Program-made: the position numbers and the translations under genes
The notes under the pieces: model-generated
The model's database searches: none
The model's input: only the letters and a program-made list of their open reading frames with translations
What the model was told of the DNA's origin: nothing
From: an uncultured Prevotella sp.
GTDB lineage: Bacteria; Bacteroidota; Bacteroidia; Bacteroidales; Bacteroidaceae
Assembly: GCA_900550635.1 (NCBI GenBank)
Contig: URSZ01000028.1
Location: forward strand, 1-21,467
Direction: 5' to 3'
DNA length: 21,467 nt
Shown: positions 16,201-21,467 of the stretch, piece after piece
Layout: each line of letters opens with the position of its first letter
Numbering within the stretch: the first letter of the stretch is position 1

Positions 16201-17814
16201 GTTGGAAACCAGACCCGAGCCGTCGGCATTGTAAGGATAGAGATTCCCGCTGCTGAATATCTTGTAGAGGTTACCTGCTTTCTGCACGAAGCTCTGTGTG
16301 GTCTGGCTCGTGCCGGTTACTTTCACCAAGCCCCAGGCATCGCCCTCGGCCACACCTTTTATATATGTGTAATCCTGCATACCGCAGTTTTTCATCACGT
16401 ATTCGCCCTCGGGCGTAACCGTTACGTGCCAGTAGCTCATGGGGTCGAGCTCGTCAACCACCCCGTGCCAGAGCCAATAGCCCGTCTCGCCGTACTGCGT
16501 GGTCCAGTACGGGATAAGGTAATCGCCGTGCGTCTGGTTCACGAAACGGTAGTAGCCCTCGGTGAGGGGCACTTTCTGCGCCTCGATTTCCTCAACGGCA
16601 GCGTTTATTTTCCCTACCATTGCTTCCAGGTCGGCAACACCGGCACTTACAGCGGCCTCGGCCTCGCTTATAACCTCGTTGAAAGCGGTGAGCGCCGCTT
16701 CGGGCACTTGTCCGGGATTGGAGCCGGCCTGGTAGTTTCCGCCCTTGGCGTCTGTTATGGCCTCTTGCAGTTTCAGCTCGGGCGTAACACGGCTGTCGTC
16801 AACCTTGATGAACTTCCACGACGAGTAGACGTTCGCATAGTCGCCCGTCTCGACCATTGCGGTCGTGGGGTTTAAGTGGTAGCGGAAGTTCTGGCCCGCT
16901 GTATAGATATAAGCCCTGTCGGTGCTCAGGAATTCTATCCTCTGCTCGGCATTCTTGTTGCCCGTCATGAATACGTTTGGCGTGGAGTGGTCGCCGTAAA
17001 CATAAGGCTCTATGTAAGTATCGTTCTGCTTGCCCATGTTCTTTATGCGGTAGTTGCCGTTGTCGAGCTTGGTTACATGGAATATGAACGCCGGGTCGTA
17101 ATCAGCCTGCACATCGTCTATGATGTCGCACTGCGGACGGTAGTTCATGTTTTCGTCCGGGGCTGCGCACATATATATGTTGCCCATATCGTAATCCGGA
17201 AGGTTGATGATATAGTAACCGCTCTCGAGGCTGCCTTCTACAACTTCGGGCTCCTGCATGTTCTCAACATACTCATCCTCGATTTTCTCAAAGTTCCATG
17301 CATACGACATGTTGTTAATGTTACTGCTGGCTTCGTTGTTATAGCTGGCATAGCCGTCGCCCCACGACATTACATAGAAATGGTCCTCCGTATCTTCAAC
17401 GTCCTGCCAGTTGTAACCGTATACCATGTCGTTCCAAACGAGAGCATAGCTGCGCGGAGTCTCTACAAGCCCAAGGCCGGCACCGCGAGAACTGCCACCC
17501 CAGCGTCCCACATACTCCTTGGAAGCCATGTTTTGGAACTGGAAATAGCCGTTGTCGAGTTTGGTTATCTTGAAGATGTAAGGCAAATCCGCCTGATTGG
17601 GAATAGGATTCGACAGATAAGCGGATTCCTTCATTCGCCAAGGTTCTGCGTCGTCTTCGCCCGGATAGCTTAAATACAGTCCGTTCGAGCCGACTCTTGT
17701 AATGTAATAGTAACCGCTCTCCATTTCCTGTGCGGCTACCTGCCCACTGCTACCTGCAATGAGCGCCAAGGCTAAAATAAAAAGCCTGGCCGAGAAACGT
17801 AATAATTTCTTCAT
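13201..17814 (-). CDS. Giant secreted adhesin-like protein: trefoil-like modules, discoidin, T9SS-type tail
   Basis: A 1537-residue protein with a signal peptide ending VAAQ (about 1-28). Five modules open with a (E/D)(S/P)GxYYI-like strand and carry trefoil/ricin-like turns (FKITKLDNGYFQFQNM, FHVTKLDNGNYRIKNM): about 32-195, 196-340, 416-560, 640-800 and 1140-1315. Between modules 2-3 and 3-4 lie two related helical spacers (LQEAITDAKG and LREAITDARG, each followed by NPGQ), FIVAR-like. About 838-1005 is a discoidin (F5/8 type C) like domain. About 1013-1138 is another helical stretch. The last 50 residues (VDVYTIDGVLVKRNV, GLTKGIYIVGKDKVLVK) look like a type A T9SS sorting tail, suggesting export and surface attachment. 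There is no catalytic motif. Binding of host or dietary glycans is inferred. It has its own promoter and terminator and is divergent from the beta-galactosidase. Confidence 0.82.
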   Translation of the reverse strand: MKKLLRFSARLFILALALIAGSSGQVAAQEMESGYYYITRVGSNGLYLSYPGEDDAEPWRMKESAYLSNPIPNQADLPYIFKITKLDNGYFQFQNMASKEYVGRWGGSSRGAGLGLVETPRSYALVWNDMVYGYNWQDVEDTEDHFYVMSWGDGYASYNNEASSNINNMSYAWNFEKIEDEYVENMQEPEVVEGSLESGYYIINLPDYDMGNIYMCAAPDENMNYRPQCDIIDDVQADYDPAFIFHVTKLDNGNYRIKNMGKQNDTYIEPYVYGDHSTPNVFMTGNKNAEQRIEFLSTDRAYIYTAGQNFRYHLNPTTAMVETGDYANVYSSWKFIKVDDSRVTPELKLQEAITDAKGGNYQAGSNPGQVPEAALTAFNEVISEAEAAVSAGVADLEAMVGKINAAVEEIEAQKVPLTEGYYRFVNQTHGDYLIPYWTTQYGETGYWLWHGVVDELDPMSYWHVTVTPEGEYVMKNCGMQDYTYIKGVAEGDAWGLVKVTGTSQTTQSFVQKAGNLYKIFSSGNLYPYNADGSGLVSNNKDYYAGDGYWYIEKVSDEDVGVLMKLREAITDARGLMAETNVGPNPGQNAGDTTAIAKAIADATTMYNEGMASDAEIDQMVEQLKSACDEFAAQDHSMNPVTDGYYYILSANYTWYDSSIEQDRITGMYATNNSQLKWGLFEEKTPDYLFHITDNGNGTFSVQNVKYLNYMDTYSQADQTVLMTAEQQTGQTFKYLERERWNISNSTDITAYNLQTYGHDTGGSIRLADGDANSNAAWLLVKLTDQQLIDSIVKAGEQDGITQQMRNALVDAEPAYKNVMRYVVDHENGGLITEVNETDPLSGQVWASQEPAAVNDGYSSYANLIDGSTASCFQSTWDANVATPPQPFQVDLRDNPVSDFEFYFGLRDGDWGFKEMWTDVSLYVTNDPSVAAEPTVDESKWTFIGRYTDFPTSEFVDNYAGSNRGFYYRITDMGAEYRYLRFLVNSTYEPQANTMYTIGEFQVYEVELDEENSPYNYVPGLKEAADNLKALIDDAKAKIETNTVKQEEIDAILAATQAVLDLTPDTEPLENLISEVQSYVDKFGYDDQYGDVTGEQYDDIIIALDEAADYDHEKPLRSDLDARLAALQSAFDLYKSQQKQFEPGKWYYISNTDQSRTGSVDQGTGTGDIYSSLVNGSLIIAPESNNTKAAHWDGNADAVIWGAYDYATDERDPNSYTDPYCMWRLVDITEDGADHKVYALQNRATGQYLASEYNDSQRMGMSATPTPFAVELLKSGQYRMYSDVKENINKKPLHAAGDGYVVPWAADADSPSSWTFEEVPEDIENLYVDIPNNSIQIMSLPYALDENTVDYNIGSGIFLYGIKGIAADGSELYLKSLTSTQAGEPFIVVANDYTAFNPEAGETVQLALPLVDDYTNEGKTVNGLVATMDYTVPGRVGYGIFVNSALDTTSVETGINGQGGYIEFGSIISETGEADLTIAIKEGLLNKIETVVASDPDEKVDVYTIDGVLVKRNVLRSAATEGLTKGIYIVGKDKVLVK

Positions 17815-17910
17815 TCTGTTTTCATTTAAGTTAGTGAAACATATTATTGATATTAAAGCAAAAAGTGCATAATAGATTTGTTCTTCTTATCAATTATCCA
17901 TTCATTTTGG

Positions 17911-17942
17911 CAAATATATTATTTTTTGGCAATATTACCAAA
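17911..17942 (-). promoter_or_regulatory. Consensus Bacteroidota promoter of the giant secreted-protein gene
   Basis: On the minus strand TTTG (17942-17939), a spacer of exactly 20 nt, and TATATTTG (17918-17911) give a full match to the Bacteroidota sigma-ABfr consensus TTTG-N19-21-TAnnTTTG. The predicted leader to the start codon at 17814 is about 90 nt. Confidence 0.78.
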
Positions 17943-18048
17943 AAAAACACCCCCAAAAATGTTAACAATAGCAAATAATACATAATTGAGACTAACCAGG
18001 GAAAGAATCCGTATTTGTCTCCCATATTAACAAGGTGTAAGGAGGCGG

Positions 18049-18133
18049 CAAAAAATATGTCTGAGATATTTTAAAATATGTCTGACATAATTCAAAATAT
18101 GTCCGACCTATTTTTTATTTGCTCCTACCCGGG
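18049..18133 (+). repeat. Three-module palindromic repeat, copy 5
   Basis: Modules lie at 18052-18072, 18073-18093 and 18094-18114. All three are the GTCNGA flavour: GTCTGAGAT, then GTCTGACATAATTC, then GTCCGACCTATTTT. TTTATTTGCTCC and TACCCGGG follow. No GTGCCTTG module is present in this copy. Confidence 0.87.
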
Positions 18134-18181
18134 TTTTTCACATTGAAAATCAAGCACACTGAAAAAGAGGCAAAAAATGCG

Positions 18182-18213
18182 TTTTTTCATGTCGTATTTT
18201 ATATCTACCTTTG
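18182..18213 (+). promoter_or_regulatory. Candidate promoter of the GH2 beta-galactosidase gene
   Basis: TACCTTTG (18206-18213) matches the TAnnTTTG -7 box, and a T-run at 18182-18187 gives a -33 match of TTTT (one base off) at 19-20 nt spacing. The leader would be about 75 nt. The A-rich stretch ATTAAAAAA before the ATG is typical of Bacteroidota starts without a Shine-Dalgarno. Confidence 0.5.
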
Positions 18214-18293
18214 TGAAAATTTGTTTAACGTCCGCCCGCCCGGCACGGCGGTATGCACTTGTCCGGGAAACGGCATTAAAAAACCTCACTGCA

Positions 18294-21200
18294 ATGAAAA
18301 AAATATTATTCGCGGCAATAATGGCCGCAGCCGGCGCAAACGCCCAATATGTGGGCTACCCGCTGCAAGGCTTTGCCTACGGCGACAGCATTGCCCCCAC
18401 GGGCAGCGAATGGCAATCGCCCGAAGCCCTTGCGCTCAACAAGGAACAGCCGCACGCCTTGTTTTTCTCGTTTGCCGACGCGCAATCGGCCTTGGGCGTG
18501 CTGCCCGAACACAGCAGCTACTACGCCTCCTTAGACGGCATGTGGAGCTTCCACTGGGTTCCCGAGCCGGGCAAACGCCCCGAAAACTTCTACCGCACAG
18601 ACTACGACGTTTCGGGCTGGGACATGATTGAAGTGCCCTCGTCGTGGAACGTGGCGGGCATACAGAAAAACGGCGACCACAAGTACGGCATACCGATGTA
18701 CGTGAACATCGGCTCGATATTCTACACCAAGGTGGAGAAGGACGACTGGCGCAAAGGCGTAATGCGCGTGCCGCCCAAGGAATACACCACCTACACCTAC
18801 CGCAACGAGGTTGGCTCGTATGTGCGCACCTTTACCGTGCCGAAGGACTGGAAAGGACGGCGAATAATGCTCAATTTCGACGGCGTGGACTCGTTTTTCT
18901 ACCTGTGGATAAACGGCCGCTACGTGGGCTTCTCGAAAAACTCGCGCAACTTGGCGCAGTTCGACATAACCAAGTACCTCAACAAACCCGGCGAGGAGAA
19001 CCGCATAGCCGTCGAAGTGTACCGCAGCAGCGACGGCTCGTTCATCGAAACGCAGGACATGTTCCGCATGGCAGGCATAATACGCTCCGTTTACCTAACC
19101 GCCAAGCCTGAAGTGCAGATACGCGACCTCGCGGCCACACCCGACCTCGACGCAAACTTCATAAACGGCGCGCTCGACATACGCGCCGACATACGCAACC
19201 TCTCGAAGAAAGACGCAAAGAACTACCGCGTGGACTACACCCTGTATGCCGTTGAACTTTACGGCGACGCTGCCACACGTGTGGCCGGAGCAACTGCTTC
19301 GGCCGCCATAGAAAAGCTCGAAAGCGGAAAATCAGTTGAGACGAAAGCCGAAATGACGGTAATAAACCCGAAGAAATGGTCGGCCGAAGCACCCTGGCGC
19401 TACATTCTCGTAGCCGAGCTGAAAGACAAGAAAGGGCGCACCGTCGAAACGGTGTCCACATACACCGGCTTCAGGAAAGTGGAGATAAAAGACACGCCCG
19501 CACGCCTCGACGAGTTCAAACTTGAGGGACGTTACTTCTACGTCAACGGCAAGCCCGTGAAACTCAAAGGCGTGAACCGCCACGAAACGAGCCCCGAGCG
19601 TGGCCACGCCGTACAACGCGAACAAATGGAAAAGGATATAATGCTCATGAAACGCGCCAACATAAACCACGTGCGCAACGCCCACTACCCCGACGCGCCC
19701 TACTGGTACTACCTTTGCGACAAGTACGGCATTTACCTCATGGACGAGGCGAACGTGGAATCACATCTTTACCACTACGGCGAAGCTTCGCTTTCGCACC
19801 CCAAGGAGTGGGAAAAAGCCCACGTGGCCCGCGAGCTTGAAATGGTGCGGGCAAACTACAACCACCCCAGCATACTGATATGGTCGATGGGCAACGAAGC
19901 CGGGCCGGGCGACAACTTCAAGGCCGGTTACAAGGCGATAAAGTCGTTCGACACCTCACGCCCCGTGCAATACGAGCGCAACAACGACATCGTCGACATG
20001 GGAGCGAACCAATATCCCTCAATCGGATTCACCGACCAGCTTGCCACAGGCAAGACTTCGCACAAATATCCCTTCCACATCAACGAGTACGGGCACTCCA
20101 TGGGAAACGCCACCGGCAACCTCGTAGACTACTGGGACGCGATAGAATCCACCAACTTCATTTGCGGCGGAGCGATATGGGAATGGGTTGACCACGGCAT
20201 TTACAACTACGACAAGGCCACCGGCACGCGCTACATAGCCTATGGCGGCGACTTTGGCGACTACCCCAACGACGGCACGTTCTGCATGGACGGCGTGATG
20301 TTTGCCGACCTCACACCCAAACCGCAATACTACGAGATAAAGAAAGTGTACCAATACGTTTCGGTAAAGGCTGCAGGCGACCTTGCCAAGGCAGACGGCA
20401 AGATAGAAGTGTTCAACAAGAACTACTTCGGCCCGGCCAACTACGAAATGCGCTGGACGCTGCTTGAGGACGGCCGCGAAAAAGCCTCGGGCAGCCTCGG
20501 CAGCTGCAAAGACATCGAGCCGCGCAAGAGCGCCCTGTACGCAGTGGACTTCGACCGTTCTTCGCTCCGTCCCGACAAGGAATACTTCCTCAAAATACAG
20601 TTCATCCTGCCCGAAGACGAACCGTGGGCCAAGGCGGGCTACGTGCAGGCCGACGAGCAGCTGCTCGTGAAGCACGCGGAGCAACGCACGTCTATTGCCG
20701 AGGCTTCCAAGAGCCTGAAGAAAACAGAGATGAAAGAAACCGACAAGGAAATAACCGTTACGGGAGCCGACTTCAACGTTACGTTCGACAACGCAACGGG
20801 CTCTATCAGCATACTCACCTACAACAACGAGAACGTTATAGTTCCCGGCTGCGGGCCAAAGCTCGACGCATTCCGCGCCCCCGTGGACAACGACAACTGG
20901 GCTTACTGGGCATGGTATGAAAACGGGCTGAACCAGCTGCGCCACAAGGCCACGGGACACACGGCCTACAAGCGCGACGACGGCTGCTACGTGATAATGT
21001 ACACCGTTGAATCGCAAGCGCCAAACGCCGCGCGCCGCGACGGCGGCACGTCGGGACGCATAACCGTGCAGCAGCTCACCGACAAAACTTTCGGCGAAAA
21101 CGACTTCAAGTTCACCACCACGCAGATATGGACGGTATATCCCGACGGCTCGGTTGAGCTCGAGGCCTCCGTAAGCTCGAACAAGCCCTCCGTGGTGCTT

Positions 21201-21467
21201 CCGCGCTTAGGCTACCTGCTGCAAGTGCCGGCACAGTACTCCAAATACACTTACTACGGCCGCGGCCCGATAAACAATTACAACGACCGCAAGACATCGC
21301 AGTTCGTAGGGCTGTACGAAAGCACCGTAAAAGACCAGTTCGTGCCTTACGGCAAACCGCAGAACATGAGCAACAACGAGGAGGTGCGCTGGTGTGCTCT
21401 CACCGGGGCTTCGGGCGGCGGCGTAGTGTTCATTGCCAAGGACAGCATGTCTACATCTGCGCTCGCT
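18294..21467 (+). CDS. GH2 beta-galactosidase, secreted, cut by the right edge of the window
   Basis: 1058 codons are visible with no stop; LacZ-like Bacteroidota enzymes are of about this length, so only a few dozen residues should be missing. A signal peptide (about 1-18, ending ANAQ) supports the ATG at 18294 and periplasmic or outer export. A jelly-roll sugar-binding domain occupies about 80-290 and an Ig-like domain about 295-405. The TIM barrel (about 407-690) carries GVNRHE, DEANVESH, the acid/base Glu535 in WSMGNEAG and the nucleophile Glu598 in INEYGHSMGN. From about 825 a Bgal_small domain begins, with YYGRGPINNYNDRKTS near the visible end. The enzyme should release terminal beta-linked galactose (or a related sugar) from oligosaccharides. 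All catalytic signatures are intact. It is divergent from the giant adhesin-like gene, and the neighbourhood suggests joint use on one glycan. Confidence 0.93.
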   Translation, partial: MKKILFAAIMAAAGANAQYVGYPLQGFAYGDSIAPTGSEWQSPEALALNKEQPHALFFSFADAQSALGVLPEHSSYYASLDGMWSFHWVPEPGKRPENFYRTDYDVSGWDMIEVPSSWNVAGIQKNGDHKYGIPMYVNIGSIFYTKVEKDDWRKGVMRVPPKEYTTYTYRNEVGSYVRTFTVPKDWKGRRIMLNFDGVDSFFYLWINGRYVGFSKNSRNLAQFDITKYLNKPGEENRIAVEVYRSSDGSFIETQDMFRMAGIIRSVYLTAKPEVQIRDLAATPDLDANFINGALDIRADIRNLSKKDAKNYRVDYTLYAVELYGDAATRVAGATASAAIEKLESGKSVETKAEMTVINPKKWSAEAPWRYILVAELKDKKGRTVETVSTYTGFRKVEIKDTPARLDEFKLEGRYFYVNGKPVKLKGVNRHETSPERGHAVQREQMEKDIMLMKRANINHVRNAHYPDAPYWYYLCDKYGIYLMDEANVESHLYHYGEASLSHPKEWEKAHVARELEMVRANYNHPSILIWSMGNEAGPGDNFKAGYKAIKSFDTSRPVQYERNNDIVDMGANQYPSIGFTDQLATGKTSHKYPFHINEYGHSMGNATGNLVDYWDAIESTNFICGGAIWEWVDHGIYNYDKATGTRYIAYGGDFGDYPNDGTFCMDGVMFADLTPKPQYYEIKKVYQYVSVKAAGDLAKADGKIEVFNKNYFGPANYEMRWTLLEDGREKASGSLGSCKDIEPRKSALYAVDFDRSSLRPDKEYFLKIQFILPEDEPWAKAGYVQADEQLLVKHAEQRTSIAEASKSLKKTEMKETDKEITVTGADFNVTFDNATGSISILTYNNENVIVPGCGPKLDAFRAPVDNDNWAYWAWYENGLNQLRHKATGHTAYKRDDGCYVIMYTVESQAPNAARRDGGTSGRITVQQLTDKTFGENDFKFTTTQIWTVYPDGSVELEASVSSNKPSVVLPRLGYLLQVPAQYSKYTYYGRGPINNYNDRKTSQFVGLYESTVKDQFVPYGKPQNMSNNEEVRWCALTGASGGGVVFIAKDSMSTSALA

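Larger units (their letters stand above)
17815..18293. other. Divergent promoter region with repeat copy 5
   Basis: This A/T-rich stretch separates the giant secreted protein (minus) from the GH2 gene (plus). It holds a minus-strand promoter (17911-17942), repeat copy 5 (18049-18133) and a plus-strand promoter candidate (18182-18213), with the repeat between the two promoters. No gene is visible. Confidence 0.7.

Noticed and set aside
15271..16875. 534-codon plus-strand open frame opposite the giant secreted-protein gene
   Set aside because: It lies wholly antisense to a coherent multi-domain protein. The absence of stops follows from codon bias on the other strand; the product has no recognisable features.
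181..18133. CRISPR array
   Set aside because: The repeats are scattered kilobases apart, and within an element the modules adjoin with no spacers. No cas genes are seen.

Overview
This window reads as chromosome from a gut-type Bacteroidales (Bacteroidota) bacterium. The evidence is a Bacteroidales-style methylmalonyl-CoA decarboxylase operon with a lamin-tail/OadG fusion, a BACON plus Big_2 lipoprotein with an acidic stretch after the lipid cysteine, a C-terminal tail of the type IX secretion kind, large secreted glycan-active proteins, and promoters of the Bacteroidota form (TTTG-N20-TAnnTTTG). The species cannot be fixed from the sequence. Everything is on the minus strand except the last gene.

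Layout, left to right. (1) 409-4949, minus: a five-gene operon read from right to left as carboxyltransferase alpha, OadG-like delta with an extracytoplasmic domain, a small epsilon-like protein, biotin carrier and membrane beta subunit, ending in a clear terminator at 360-402. The order matches the mmdA-mmdD-mmdE-mmdC-mmdB order known from Veillonella. The products should form a membrane pump that couples decarboxylation of (S)-methylmalonyl-CoA to Na+ export, in the succinate-to-propionate route. (2) 5320-7564, minus: a FecCD-type permease and its substrate-binding lipoprotein, probably for a siderophore, heme or cobamide, with no ATPase gene beside them. (3) 7691-9445, minus: a probably surface-exposed BACON/Big_2 lipoprotein. 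(4) 9890-12553, minus: a secreted protein with one GH5-like barrel followed by two related barrels that have lost both catalytic acids. (5) 13201-17814, minus: a 1537-residue secreted protein with five trefoil-like modules, helical spacers, a discoidin-like domain and a T9SS-type tail. (6) 18294 to the right edge, plus: a GH2 beta-galactosidase, divergent from gene 5 and cut by the window end.

The most unusual feature is a family of five intergenic repeats (181-262, 5162-5237, 9614-9695, 12909-12992, 18049-18133). Each is exactly three adjoining 21-nt near-palindromic modules, 63 bp in all, followed by a T-rich stretch and usually a CTCC(TACC)YGGG box. The modules come in two main flavours that are reordered and flipped between copies. 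In the 9614 copy two opposed modules make a perfect 42-bp palindrome. The 21-nt period is two helical turns, so module centres lie on one face of the DNA. The copies occupy all five intergenic stretches longer than 300 bp, and three lie just upstream of predicted promoters.

Genes 3 to 6 look like a glycan-acquisition neighbourhood (surface binding, hydrolysis, galactose release), but no SusC/SusD pair is visible here. The decarboxylase operon is an unrelated energy-conserving module.
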